Assembly (NCBI GenBank): GCA_964036045.1
Contig: OZ038387.1
Span: forward strand, 20,227,348 to 20,291,347
DNA length: 64,000 nt
Direction of reading: 5' to 3'
Source of the DNA: Eutreptiella sp. 'Long Island Sound 2002'
Lineage: Eukaryota; Euglenozoa; Euglenophyceae; Eutreptiales; Eutreptiaceae
Each line of letters begins with the position of its first letter. The stretch's first letter is position 1. Shown in pieces: positions 11,876-24,402 of the stretch. The notes below the pieces were generated by a model that was not told where the DNA came from, made no database searches, and saw only the letters and a list, made by a program, of their open reading frames with translations. Both the position numbers and the translations under genes were made by a program.

Positions 11876-14800
11876 TCAGGCGCCCCTGGCTGCAATCGCC
11901 CGGATGAGTGCTGCCAAGTCCGAGACGTGGATCTTGGTCTTATGCTTGCCGATGTAGTCCATGAAGGGGGTATTAATCCGCGGCACGAACGAGGAGACGG
12001 GTTCCCAGGTGTCGTGGGACGGCCCATAGCCTTGCCAACGAACCTTGAACTCCAGTCCTCCGGGTGCTGAGGCGTTCGGACGCTGGGCCAGGATCTTCTC
12101 GACGGTATAGTCGTCCTGCTCAGCATAGTCCTCGTCCAAATCAGCCTCATGTGCGGCGTAGTCCAGGGACACATGTTGGCCACGGAGGTCGGGTTCCCGC
12201 ACACGGAGTTGACTCTCGTGGCGCTCCCGGAACTGTCTGTGACCCACCTTGATGCGGTAGGTGTCCTCACCAATCCTGCGGACCACCTCTCCGGGTGTGA
12301 AGCAGGTTTTGGTGCGGTGGGTGCCCATAGGGCGGGGTCTGATCACCCACACCGGGTCTCCCACCCTGAACCTTTGCGCTGTCGAGCTCGGGGCGGACTT
12401 CTGTCGCTCAGCATGCTCCTTCTCGAGCCGCTGGCGGATGTCCCGCGCCGTTGCCTCCTGCCGCGCAAAGAATTCCTTGGCGTCCATGGCCATACCATCA
12501 CCAGACAAGGGGGTCCCTGCCGAGTAGAATCTGGTGAGGGGACAAACCACCCGGAGTGGGGGTGTCATGATGGGCCTTCAGAGCGGGCCACATCTCCTCA
12601 AACCAGTTCCGACGTGGATTGGTGATGTGAATCTTGCGCAGCTTTGCGAACATCTGCCTTCCAGCGGCTTAAGCCCGGCCGTTGGACCGGCTGAGATAGG
12701 CGACGCTCTTGGCATGACGTATTCCCATGAGGGAACACATGGCCTTGTACCAGCCACCAGTAAACTGGGGCCCTCGGTCACTGCAAATGGTGCGGGGGAT
12801 GTCAGAGACGGTCAGCCAATGACAAATCATCATGACTGCCACTTCCTTGGCAAGCAACCCCTTTTTGCGTGCCGGAACGGCTACTACGTAGCCGCTGTGG
12901 CGGTCCACACAAAGGACCACACAGTCAAAGGTCTCCTTGCCAATGTGAACTTCGGGCATGGAGAAGACGTCCATGGCCACGCTCTCCATGGGCTGGTCAG
13001 GCACCGGAGTCCATTGGGCTTCCCCCTTGACGTTCCGGTTATCTGGATTGCAGGCCTGACAGACCGAGCAGCCCTTCCTGACCTTCTTGATGGCGGTGTA
13101 GAGACCAATCTGGTCGATCTCAAACCGGCGCTGCATGTCCAGGGCTTGCTTCTTGACCCCTGGGTGCATCATGTGGTGGTGCCAAGCCTCACACAGCTCG
13201 AGCACTCGGGACTCTGGGACCAGCAGCTTACCATTCCGGTAGAGCTTGCCATCTTCCTCAGTCAGCCCCTTTGGCCACTTCTGCCCGTCATCAGGCTCGG
13301 TCACAGCCCTATATTTGGCCTCAAAGGCCTCAGACTTAGCGTAGTCGTCGGTCCAGTCGTCCTGGAGGCAAGGTTCACGGAAGAGGTGCTTGTCAGACTC
13401 AGCTCCATCAGGGGCGAGTACTCTGACCGCTCTGCCCATCCTCGTTCCGAGGGGGGCATCCGCAGCCATGACGACGAAGCATTTAACACCCTCCTCCTCC
13501 ATCAGGCGCTCCATTTCTATGATCCTCTTGGCCTCAGCGGTCCTAGCCTCATCGCCAGGGGCGGAGAGATCCGTCATGCCCTTGCTGGCGGGATAGGCCC
13601 ACCTACTGAGACAGTCCGCCACGGTGTTGTCCTTGCCAGGAACATACACAACCGTGAGGTCGAACTTGGCCAAGGTCTTATGCCATCTTGCCCATCCGGA
13701 GGCGGGACCAGAGGGGGTGTCCACGTGCTCTTTGTGCCACGACTGCAGACTCTTATGGTCGGTGCAGACGGTGACGGGATGGAGGGCTATGTACCCAGCC
13801 CATTTCCTGAGAGCCGTGACGATGGCATACGCCTCCTTTTCTCGGGGCGTCCACGTCCGTCTCTGGCCTTCCGCCAGGACTCGGCTCCAGAAGGCCACTG
13901 GCACGTGCCTCCCATCGTCAAGCACTTGTTCCAACACAGCGCCAACGGTGTAGTCGGAAGCGTCGGTGCGCAGGACGAACCCTCGGTCAGGATCCACGAG
14001 GTGCAGACCCACTGCGGATAGCAGCGCCTGCTTCATCCCCTCAAAGGCACGGTCGGACTCAGCAGTCCAGACCAGAGCCTTCTTGGACCCCTTCTTGGTC
14101 TCCTCTCGGTTGCCCTTGAGCATGGTCGTCATGGGGGCTGCATACTCCGCATACATCTTGATATACCCCGAGTAGTAGTTGCAGAACCCCAAGTACGCCC
14201 GTAGCTCAGAGACCGTTTTGGGCTTTTTCCAGTGCTCGATCGCAGCCACCTTGCCAGGTATGGGCTTCCGCTGCCCGTTCCCAACTACGTGGCCAGCGAA
14301 GACCACCTCGCTTACCGCAATGGTGGCCTTGTCACTGCTGCCCGTGAGTTTGTGCCGAACCAGAAGGTCCGGCACTCCGGTGACTTCCCTCTCATGTGCC
14401 TCCAGGAGCTCCTCATAGCTCATACTGGGGTCCCCGGACGCGATGATCACGTCGTCCACGAAGGGGTCCGCACAGTCTTGCACTGGCTCAAGCAGGTTCT
14501 CCAGCATCCGCGGAAAAGCCGCATTGCCGTTGGTAACGCCCATGGGCATCACCTTCCTCTGGAGAGGTCCAAGTGGGGTGCTCATGGCTGTGCAGGCAGG
14601 GGACTCCTTGGCGAGAGGCATCTGATGATAACAATGTTTCAGGTCAATCACCGTGAAGATCCTCCGCCGGTGTTGTTTTTGCAGCATGTCCTCAATGAGG
14701 GTAAGCGTATAGCTGTCATGCTGCGTTTGGGCGTTTAGGCCGCGGTAGTCGACCACGAGCTGCCACTCACCGGCCACCTTCTTGGGGACGACGAAGCACA

Positions 14801-16842
14801 GAGAGGCCCACTCAGAGTGGCACGGCTCAAGCCAGCCTCTCTCGATGAAGTCACGGAGGATCTTCTCCATGGCCTGCTTCTTCTCGCCCCTCAGGGCAAA
14901 CTCCCGGTGTCGATACACACGGGGGTCCTGCTTCAGTCGTATCTTGGCCTCGCCATACGGTCCACGCACCGGTGGGGGAAACACAGGTTTTCCGCTGAAG
15001 AAGGTGTCCCCATACTTCTGCTTCAGCCTGGCCCTCAATGCCTGGATCTTGGGGCAATCATCCGACTCCGCCTTGACTTTTCCGGGCACCTGGACCACTG
15101 AGCTTACTTGAGGGGTAGCGACCCCGCTCGGTTTTGGCTCAGGTGGTCTTCCCAGCTGGCCCAAAGGGCCATCTCTGGTCTTGCCTCGGAACAGGTCACC
15201 GTAGGTGGGTGGGTTCCCGCCGATTGGCTCGTCCTGGCTGGACTTGTGGTCCAGCACCCTCCGTACGAAGGTATCCCCATCATAGGAACCAGAGACGATC
15301 AAGTCCACTTCCCACCAGGCTTTGTCCTGGCCCTTGCCCTCACGCTGGCTTCCCCAGTCGTGAAAGGGCTGATCCATATACCCCTGAACCAGATCCAACT
15401 CCTCTTCAGTGAGGGGGTCCTCCGATTCTCCGATGTCAACAGGGGAAACCGCAAAGCATTGCCACCAAGGCTCCGCTATGATGCCGTTGACACACACGAA
15501 GTCCGTGGTGTCGGCCTGTTCAAGGCCCCCATCCACATAGTGGAATTCCGTTGGCCATCTCTGGGGTGGCATGGGCTGTCCCTTAGCGTCCTGATAGACA
15601 CTCTCTCCAGCCGGTAGGACGACCTTGTTTAAGGTCATGTTGGTCAATGAAGCCACCCAATCTCGGGTGCTTTCCTCCTCGGTGCATCCCATAGGAACAA
15701 CCAGCGCTGCCTTGGAGCGGTCCTTGCGAATCTTCGCTATCGCCCTTGGATGTCCCGTCGGGGGCAATGGATCCACATCAAACCCTGATGCGGACCCCAG
15801 TGCTTCTTCCACGCGGAATTCTGGGCGCTCCAGTACTTCTCACAAACCCGAAGATGGGCGGAGGTTCCTGAAGAGAACGCATCCAGGGCCAGATCCGAAG
15901 CTCCCAGGTCCGCTACCACTCGGCTCGCCACTTCCGGCCTTACGCCGTACTCCTGGTTTGCTGGCCCAGTTGGCTCAGTGCCCAGCGCGGCTACTTCGAG
16001 CTGATTGCGTTCCGGGTGGATCCATTGGCATTCCACATGGTGCTCAGGTGACAAAAGCCACGAGAGCTGGTCGTCCTGGTACAGGGTCATGGAGGCCTGG
16101 GCCGGGAAAACGCCTGGGTCCGTCTCCATCATGAAGTTGTACCCAACGATCATGTCCCAGTCCATCTCGGCCTCGTAGAAGCGACCTTGCAGGAGTATTT
16201 TTTTGCCGAGGTCCGGGCGGCTCTAGGTGGTTCACGAACTGCAGCCCAATGACCGCTTCCTTCGTGCCTCCCACCATGTACTGGCCGTTCGCCACCTTCA
16301 GCCTGACGGGTTTCCGACTGTCGGTCAAACACTCTGGCGGAAGTAGGCCAGCCTTGACCAAGCTGACCTGAGCTCCCGTGTCGACCAACACGTCGAAGAC
16401 CTTCTCCACTTCCCCGCATAAGGCACGGACCTTAAGGTGCAACTGCCGCTCACGCCCAACGCGGCGCACGGCGTGCAAGCTCAGGATCTCCGGCCGTTTC
16501 CAGAAGCTCAACAAGCGACTGGTGCAGGTCGTGGACAATGGGCTCAGGCTGCCCATCTGCAGCATCCAGCTGAGGTCCGGTCGATCCTCCGATATTCTCG
16601 GATAGATCTTGAAGCACATCAAATACATTCTTGGTTGCGAAGGATGGACTGGTGCAAGGGTTCGTGCCATCAGATGCCCTCACCCTGCCACCGCGACTGT
16701 CTTTTGTTTCGGGTGCCGGACTGGGCCTTCCGCCCGCGGCAATCCCTGTGTGCTTTTTGTCTCCCGACTGGGATGGTGTGGCGCTTCCCACGACACCATC
16801 CTGCGACCGCACTAGCTGGGGCCCTTGGCTGCAGGGGCTCCG
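11876..16842 (-). pseudogene. pol: Element C pol: protease, reverse transcriptase, RNase H, integrase, chromodomain
   Basis: On the minus strand the reading continues in frame from the gag stop at 16843. The aspartic protease shows VLVDTGAQVSLV near 16370-16390. Reverse transcriptase follows (VVPKK, VVDYRGLN, catalytic FVDD near 14440-14460). RNase H shows LRTDASDYTVGAVL and the VPGKDNTVADCLSR end. Integrase has a His/Cys zinc site (HHMMHPG to CSVCQAC), then AMDVF, ICSDRGPQF and SNGRA. A TAA at 12669-12671 replaces the catalytic Glu codon. The tail (12568-11876) carries a basic linker and a chromodomain (YTVEKIL, FKVRWQGY, HDTWEP). Frameshifts lie near 16480, 16230, 15800 and 12510. The final stop is TGA at 11876-11878. 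The protein would copy and integrate the element; the chromodomain would steer insertion to marked chromatin. Confidence 0.9.
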
Positions 16843-16845
16843 CTA
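16843..16845 (-). promoter_or_regulatory. Gag/pol border stop codon UAG of element C
   Basis: The gag frame ends in TAG, followed in the same frame by CGG AGC CCC (Arg-Ser-Pro). The frame then stays open through 16450 into the protease region. Elements A and B have TAG followed by AGA/AGG AGC CCC at the same border, so the stop is shared between two families. Readthrough is inferred. Confidence 0.6.
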
Positions 16846-19800
16846 AGGGGCGTCGGTTATGGTAGTAGGGGTACTCTCCTCCGCATCAACCTCGTTGACA
16901 CCCTTCTCCTTTCCCCCTTTCTTACCCTTCTTGTCCTTGTCCTTGTTCTTGTCGTTCTCTTTGTTCTCCTTGTTCTTGTTGTCCGACCTGGGGACCCAGT
17001 TCCCCTTGATCTCCTGGATCTCCTTGGCCAACTCGGTCCCCACAGACATCAGCTTGGAGAGCTCGTCCTTGTCGACCTCCACTTTGGTCTCCCGGATACC
17101 CGCGGGTGCACGGTTTTTCGACCCGTGCACCTTCTTGTAGGCCTCTGTGTTGGCCTGGTGGATGGGGCATGTCCGGTGGTCATGGTTGGACCCTTTGATC
17201 CTCCCATAACACACGAAACAGCCCTGAGGGTGAGCTCGTATGAACTGCCCAAAGGACAGCAGAGGGTTGCAAATGCGGCGGGGGTCCTTCTTTTCCTTCT
17301 TCTTCCAACCCTGCTGCAGGGGCTTCCAGCTTCCCCGGTTGCTCCCCACGCTCAGGTTGTTGGCCACAAAGGCACAAACGGCCATCTCGGCGAGCTCATC
17401 GTCGTCGTCATCGTCGTCGAGAGCCTCATCGCCATCGGCTCCCGCCGGGTCCATGGCAGCTTCCCCGCCAGGCCCCTCGCCAACGTAGTTGACGTCACGG
17501 TCGCCGGGCCTCAACCCGCGGGTGTGGTGGAGGTTCCGGTACTCCTTGAGTACCTCCTCTCCAAACCACTCCAGGATCTCGTCGCAACCCATCCGCGCCG
17601 GGATGGCCTGCAGATGGATGGTCTGGCCGCTCACATCACACTCATCAAGGCGCCACATCGCGGTCTTCTCGCGATCGCCCGTGACGGTGATGAGGAGGGC
17701 GTTCCGCAGGGAGTGCCGTTTGACATCCCGGGCCACGTCCTTCCTTGTCCAAGCCACCACGCTCGTATGATACTCTTTGGGGAGCATCATCTTGACCGTG
17801 TGGTTGGACTTGGCCCTCTTGGCTTCCTCCTTGGTGACTCTCTTGATCCATACTTCGGGCAGCATGGAGAGCAGGCGGGCCTGCTCCTCATCCTCGTTGC
17901 AGTCCTCCACGTTGCGGCGGAAGAGGGTGTATTGCCCCCAGAAGTCTCGCCAATCTCGTAGGCGGATCTTCCGTCCATCATGCTGAAGCTTGATGGACTT
18001 CCACCGCTTGGCAGCCACCTGCGGAGCGTCCAGCCGCTCCTGCTCGTTGAGCCACTATTGGCTTCCTTGAGAGTCTTGATTTTCCCCTCCTTGGTCGCCA
18101 CGAAGTATAGCTCTTGGAGCACTTCCGGCAGGCGGTACCTGAACCGTTTGAAGACATATCTCTCCGCATCTGCGGGATCCATGTCTTCAGTGACGGTCAC
18201 CCCCCAATTGTCCAGCTTCTCCAAGAAGCGGTCGAGGTTGAGGGGGGTGCCATCGTACATGGGGGGCTTGATGTCCTTCAGGTCTTCCCACACGGCGGCA
18301 TCCGCGGCCTTAGAGACCATGAACGCCGGCCGCGAGGTCGACCGAGGTTCCCATCGGCGTCCCCCACGGACTCCCACGGCCGCCACTTCCATCTCCTCCA
18401 AGGTATCCGTGTGGCTACGCCGTGGTTCTTCCATGTACGCTGAACCTAGATGTTCACGCCGTACCCCTTCCATGTATGCCTCCTCATCACGGCGCCGGCG
18501 GCTGCGTTCAGCGGCCTCCCGTCGTACACCACGCGGCGGGGTAATGCCGAACTCCTCCAGGTCTTCCTCACCTCCGTCGACATCCCACTCCACGTCTCCT
18601 CCGGGGACCTCATCCCTGAGTCCACCATAACGTCCGCCAACCATTGGGATTGGCTCGTGGGCTGCTGCAGGGCGTCGGGGGCGCACCGGTGTCCGCGGTG
18701 GAGCACGGCGGTTGTGGTACTCCGCCCTGAGCCACTCATCACGCCACTCCTCACTGCCACTGCCGGGCGGCACACGCTCGTTACGGCGGCCCTCGCTGTG
18801 GTGAGAGGGGGCGCTGAGAGAGGGGGCACTGGCGCTGGGGCGACTCCTGGGGGCTCCGCCGGGGGCGTGGGGTCTGCCTGGACCTGGTCCGGGTCCCCAG
18901 CCATCGTCCGACGAGCCAGACTCCAGGGGTGGGTGGTCGCTGTCGACGCTCCGACGGCCTTCCAGCTCGTCCAACCGCTGCTGCAGGCCGTTGATGACCT
19001 TGTTCAGCAGCCTGGTTTCGCCCCTGGCGATGTCCAGCTCCCTCTGGGCGGCGGTGGCAACCTTGGCAATCTTGACCATCTCCGTCTTGGCGATGTCCAG
19101 CTCCTTCTGTGCGCCCGCGGCGACCCTGGCGATGCGGATCATCTCGCCCTTGCCTGTGTCTACCTCGCGCTCGAGGGACTGGACCCTCCTGCGGAGGTGG
19201 ACAATCCACCGCAAGGTGGCATCCGGGTCACTGTTCCCTGGTGGGTCATCGGGGTCCCCAGGGGGTCCTCCAGGAGGGCCTCCGCCGGGTCCGCCCGATC
19301 CAGGGGGTCCTCCCCCTCCCGGAGGTCCGCCTCCGGGGGGTGCACCTGGTCGGCGTCCACCAGGGGGTCCTGACGGGCCTCCGCCAGGGGGGCCCGGTGC
19401 GTCTCCGCCGGGTCGCCTCGGTGGGTCCGAGGATGGGGGCTTCTCCGTGTAGCCGAAGTCCATGTCTTCCTCCTCGTCCAGGTCGCCCCACCTAGGCGTC
19501 TCGGTCTCGCACTTGGTGGATCCCGAGCTCCGGTAGGGAGGAGGGAGATCCTCACTCTCACCCACCGGCTCCATGAGGACGTCCCCGCCTCCTCCGCCAG
19601 CCACTCCTCGGCGATGTCGGCGGCCTCGTCCATCCCCGTCGCTGGCGGTGAAGAACGGGTCCGAGTCGTGGGGGTGTCCGCCCGCCGGCCTCCGTGACCT
19701 CTCGGGGGTCTTCCCCTTGCCCTTCTTCCGTCGGTAGGCGGTGGGGCCACTGCTTTCACTGCTGCCCGTGTCGACCTCCTCCAGATCCAGCGTCATCTTG

Positions 19801-21204
19801 GAGGAGGCGTCCTTCGAAGAGCCTTCGAAGGGTCTCCACTCGGGATCCTCCCGGCAGAGTCTCGCGGCGGAGCTTGGCCTCCGCCTCCTCCATTGCGGCG
19901 GCCGTGGCTGCAGCAGCTCGCCTTTTGGCCTCCTCCTGGGCACGAGCCGCCTCGGCTTCCCGGGCCTGCTGCAGCCGAGCCTTCTCCGCTTCCAACGCTG
20001 CCAGCTCCGCCTCCGTCTTGGCCCTCTCCTCAGCGACCTCCCGTCGCGCGGCCTCGATGGCGTCCTTCCTGGCGGTGTCCGCCTGGAGCTTGGCCGTTGC
20101 TTCGGCGTGGGCCCTTTCCTCCGCCTCCTTCTTTGCCCTCTCTTTGGCAAGCGCCTCTTCCAGCGCCTTCACCTCGGCCTCCTTGCGGACAATGGCCTCC
20201 TGGGCCAGGCGGTTTTCCCGGGCGGCTGCCGCCACCTCACCCCGGACCCGGGCAGTCGCTGTCGCATGGGCGGCTGCTGCCGTGAGACCAGCCGCGATGG
20301 CCGCGACGGTCGAGGCGTGGAAGGCCATGCCTCTGCCCCAATCTGTGGCCTCCCCCTAGGCGATCCGGACGGCGCCCTCCACGGCAGCGTTCTGCTGCGT
20401 GGCCCGTTGCCGGGCAACCCGAAGGTTGCAGGGCACCCCACAGGCGCGCTCGCAGGCGCGCGCCACGTCCCTTTGGTCGGGAGCGACGCTGCTGCTGGAG
20501 CTGGCCTGGTCAGCCGGCATCCTCCCGCGGTGGGCCGACTCCACGTCGCTGCTGGGGCCTGACTTCCTCAGGTGCAGCTGACGGGGCTTGGCCTTGGTCT
20601 GCTTGGCGACTTCGAGGAAGTCGCCAAGGGTGGTGTGGCCGGGGTGGTGACCGCCACTGGCCCGTTGGGGGCTGTGGGCTGGGGTTCCGCCCTTGGCGGC
20701 TTGGGCGGCTTCGGCGGCCAGGGATTCCTGGTACTCCCGCCACTTCTTGTCCCGCCTCCTGTCCCCGGCGGACCGCTTCTCCTTACCAGGAGACGCGCTG
20801 CTGCTGCTTCCCTGCAGCGTGCGCTCGGTCCCCGGGAACTTCCTTTCGATCATGTCCGACATGGAAACGTTGATCGTGGCGCCCGACGGGTACTCGTTGG
20901 GGTTCTCGTCCTCCTCAATCCCGTCGGGGCGCAGCCCTTCGCCGGGCCTGTCTGATCGGGTCCAGACCCTCCAGCGCTTCGTGCGGAAGTGGTAGGCATA
21001 GTCTTCGACCCGCAGCCAGTCTTCCACTGCCTGCAGGCGGTCGGCGCCCATATCCTTGCGGAGCTCGAAGCTCCCGGGCATGCCGCCTTCGCACTGGGGA
21101 TGGCTGTGGCGATAGTGCTGGTCCCACACCAACCCACGCAGTAGGCGCACCGCATGGGGGTGGGGCCGCGGCCACGTCTTGGCCGCCTCCTGCCAATTAA
21201 CCAT
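16843..21204 (-). pseudogene. gag: Element C gag: very long coiled-coil gag with zinc knuckle
   Basis: The likely start is the ATG at 21204 (MVNWQEAAKTW). The first part has an Arg-rich region and a Ser cluster (PADQASSSSS). An in-frame TAG at 20356-20358 breaks it. Next comes an Ala/Glu/Lys-rich coiled coil (about 20230-19880), then a frameshift near 19850. The second part has a Gly/Pro-rich tract (about 19420-19260), two 21-residue heptad-like repeats (about 19150-19030), and a capsid-like core with the IKPPMYDGTPLNLD motif, which matches IKIPYYDGNP in element A. A second frameshift lies near 18050. The C-terminal part has a polyaspartate run near 17400, a zinc knuckle CFVCYGRIKGSNHDHRTC (C-x2-C-x8-H-x4-C, wider than usual) and a Lys/Asn/Asp-rich tail. 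About 1450 codons in total, long for a gypsy gag. It should form the particle and bind RNA. Confidence 0.75.
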
Positions 21205-23898
21205 CGTTCCCCTCGCCGGACTGGTCCTGGGGGTGGTTGTTGGGGCGGTTGCTGTAGCTGGGAGTGCGGCCTTGCTGGTCCGCCGAAGGAACTCGTTGAT
21301 GTCGGAGTTCCGGTCGCAGCTACTCCTTCACGGACTCAGCGCTGTTGCCGCGCGGCGCTGCGAAGCCCGTGGTGCTCGGGGTTGGTGGCCCCGAGTGGCA
21401 CGCGAGGGATGGGTAACCCCGCGGCAGTGAAACGCTTTTGACGCGTTCCCGTGGGGGGCCTGGCCACGGGACGCTGCGGTGGACACGCACAAGCAAGCAG
21501 GCAGGCAAAGCACTGCGCTCACAGGGGCATCATTACGCTCATGTCATGTGACAAAGCGTTTCAGGATCCTTGCCACTCTGAAACAAGGGAACAAAAGTAT
21601 GTACAGCAACACATCAGGATATGTACACATGGAGTTCAGACTGGACTGGGGTAAGGGCATCACAGGACAATAGACACTCAGTCCCAACTCGTATCCCAAT
21701 CCCAGGTCCGTCCCTCCCAGTGGCTGGCAGGGGCGGGGGCTCAAACACAACCCATGCCCTGCTCAGTCCGGACCCTGAAACCCTGCCAATGGGGGAGGTG
21801 TCCTGCCCAGCCACAGGCGAGTTCCTGGGAACCAAGGGGGTCCAAGGCCAGCCGACAGTTGCTCCCCATGCTCCCTTAACGGCAGGTCCCAACTCCCTTC
21901 TGAGCCAGAGAGAAGGCCTGCTATTGTCCCCTAGGAGTTGGTAGCTGAAAATGGGCTGTTTCAGCCCAAACTGATATTGCCTCGAGAAACTCCAAAATTG
22001 ACCCCTCGTCTGGACCCGCCAGAGGTAGGGACGAGGCAACTGACCCTATGCCCTTCGAGTACCAACTCCCTGGAGCCCTCACCCAACCTGGTTCCCTCTG
22101 AGGTCCTGGCATCAGGGCACCACGGGCTCATCAAGTGGGGTCATGATGCCAAAATCACCAAAATTGGCGTCATTTTCACGCATGGCTCGCCCAGCCAGGG
22201 CAAGGCCAATGGCTCACAGGATAGGAGGCAAGACCTAGGACCTTCATCTGAGTGCACAACTTCGAATCAGGTCCAGGCTCATTTTGGGCATAGAGATATG
22301 GGGCCGCCAATTGACCACACGGGGGGCTGAAATTGGGGTCCCAAAAGGGGGTCATTTTGGCTGCTCAAAATGAGCCAAAATGGGGGTGTCTCCAATGGTA
22401 TATCTCCACGCCGGCTTGAAGATCGGATCCGTCATTCCATACGCAATCCACCGGGAGTGTAATGGAGACTCACATGTCCTTGGCTCTCAAAGACCTCAAT
22501 GCCACTTGGCGTGGTGACCATCCAAATTGGGTCCACAACGGCCAAAATGGCAAAATCGTCCACACTCACTTTGGGCTAGCACCTTGATGAAGGTTGCTCC
22601 GCTTCGCCCACGCGGTGTGTGAACCATGGTGACCAATATCCATAACACGCATCTCCTATATTGTCCATTGGTCCATGCGTCCCGCGTGCACGAGGGGGCT
22701 GAACATGGTGCACGGCGGGCAGAAAATGTAGAAAATTGCTCAAAATGGCCGAAAATGCGCACACTCATGGTTGGGGCAAATGAGGCACATGCCTGACTTG
22801 GACCGGAGTGTGCCATAGGATTGGTATCAAGTCATATGCGTCCAACATATCTTTTGGGCGTCGCCCAAACCCCTCCGGTTTTGGGGATGGCAGGGTCGCC
22901 AAGTTCGCCCATGATTTGGGATCGTCCCAAATCGCCAACATGGCGGCCACGGTATGCCAAGCCCAAAAGGAGTTATTCGCCAGGTTCAAGATATGTAGGG
23001 CACCGAAGTATGTACCCTCACATCATACTTGGGTCATGATGTCAATTGAGCGCAACTTTGAGATACACCGTTGCCACTTGACATCATGACGGGCAAAGAA
23101 AAGGCAATATTGGCGAAAAAACGCGCAAAAGTGCCCTGAAAACTACACAAATATGTTATAATATCTTCAGCTTGGATTGAGTAATCGACCTTCGATTCCA
23201 CATATGTGCTCCACTTGGGGCGCTTTGGAAGGCCGCGCGCGCTGCCTCCCAAGTGGGCACGTGCAAATATGGAATATTGCAAAAAACACACCTTGCTCGC
23301 AACGCATCGCTTCGGGAGCGCTCCACAAGCGTCTCTTCACGAAGGTTAGGCTTGCGAGTGTTGGTTGGGAGTACGATGAAAGGCTTCGTGCGATATGGGG
23401 TCCATTGGCAGGTTAGTCTTGGAATGGTGCACCCGCCAAACGGGCACGTGATATGACACCAAATATGGCATACAACCCTACCCTCGCCTTCTACACCCAA
23501 CCTAGTGGCCTAGAATCAAAATGTGCCTATATTCTAGAGTAACCTTGGTCCCTTAACACGCATGCAAGTGCTTTGGTCGAAAATTGTCCTCCTTTCGGAA
23601 AGCCAAATTTTAGCATGCACGCAAAATATGTTGCCAATACATATATGAAGATCATATATGTACTATCCGGGGAAGACAAGTGATATGCCCCGGATGTAGA
23701 GGCAAGCAAAGAGGGAGAAAACGCCAACTCAACATACTTCTACACGTACTTGGACGCCAAGTACGTGAAAAAGCGCACTTCTTGGAGAACACTCAAAATA
23801 AATAACCCTTTGGGCATATTGAGTTGGGATCCTTTGGCCTCATCCTATGACTATGGGGGGCAAAACCTCATACACCGTGCCTATGAGGCACGTTAATT
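21205..23898 (-). other. Element C 5' leader
   Basis: A 2.7-kb stretch between the 5' LTR and the gag start. Only short frames exist and none is convincing. After the LTR end (GGACG) the sequence is AATTAACGTGCC rather than the usual TGG, so I see no standard tRNA primer site. Patches near 22300-22560 and 22850-23000 are rich in AAAATGG/CCATTTT words. Confidence 0.55.
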
Positions 23899-24402
23899 CG
23901 TCCTTGGGCACTTGAACGCTCGTGACCCTCGGTATATCACTTGGGGGTTCAAAGCGCCTTCGGCCGCCCAGATTTTCTGGGAAAAATCTGGGACGTGATG
24001 CGTTATATCAAGGAAAAAATTGCGGATCACTCGAAGAGTGTTTCAGTCTTGACGTCCAAAAAGATCGTTCTACAGATTCATCTAATGCAGTGCACGGAAC
24101 GAGCGACGTCAGGCGGCGATTTCACGACAATTAGAGATCGCGGTAGAAATCGGGTATTTCACCGATTTCTAACCGCAAATCGACCAAGACAGTGAAATTA
24201 TGGTAATTCCACATTGATTTCATGGTAAGAAATCGGATTCCAGATTTCGCGGGTTAGAGAGCAGGGATATCCCGCTGACAGCCGGTGTCAACGGCTTCTG
24301 CACGGGTGTGACGGCTCACAGGCCTCCGGGCCATGGGCCATAACGGGTGTGACGGCTCACAGGACTCCGGGCCATGGGCCATGCGTTCTGGATACCGCTT
24401 CA
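23899..24402 (-). repeat. 5' LTR of element C
   Basis: The 504-bp partner of the 3' LTR, starting TGAAGCGG at 24402. The flanking base sequence GGACGTCC belongs to the D2 pol gene. About 5 percent divergence between the two LTRs points to an insertion of some age. Confidence 0.85.

Larger units (their letters stand above)
9873..24402 (-). mobile_element. Element C: complete Ty3/gypsy chromodomain retrotransposon, 14.5 kb, decayed
   Basis: Two 504-bp direct LTRs (9873-10376 and 23899-24402) bracket a gag-pol unit on the minus strand. The purine tract AAGGAGGGGGG directly precedes the 3' LTR. The gene order is gag, protease, reverse transcriptase, RNase H, integrase, chromodomain. The element lies in the pol gene of D2. 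The flanks show no target duplication. Compared with the uninterrupted sequence in D1, about 5 bp (TGACG on +) are missing at the site. Several frameshifts and stops show it cannot act by itself. Its pol is related to family A but clearly a different family, with a different LTR and a much longer gag. Confidence 0.9.

Noticed and set aside
12534-14021. 495-codon + strand frame opposite element C pol
   Set aside because: Exactly antisense to integrase and RNase H, a shadow of a GC-rich gene.
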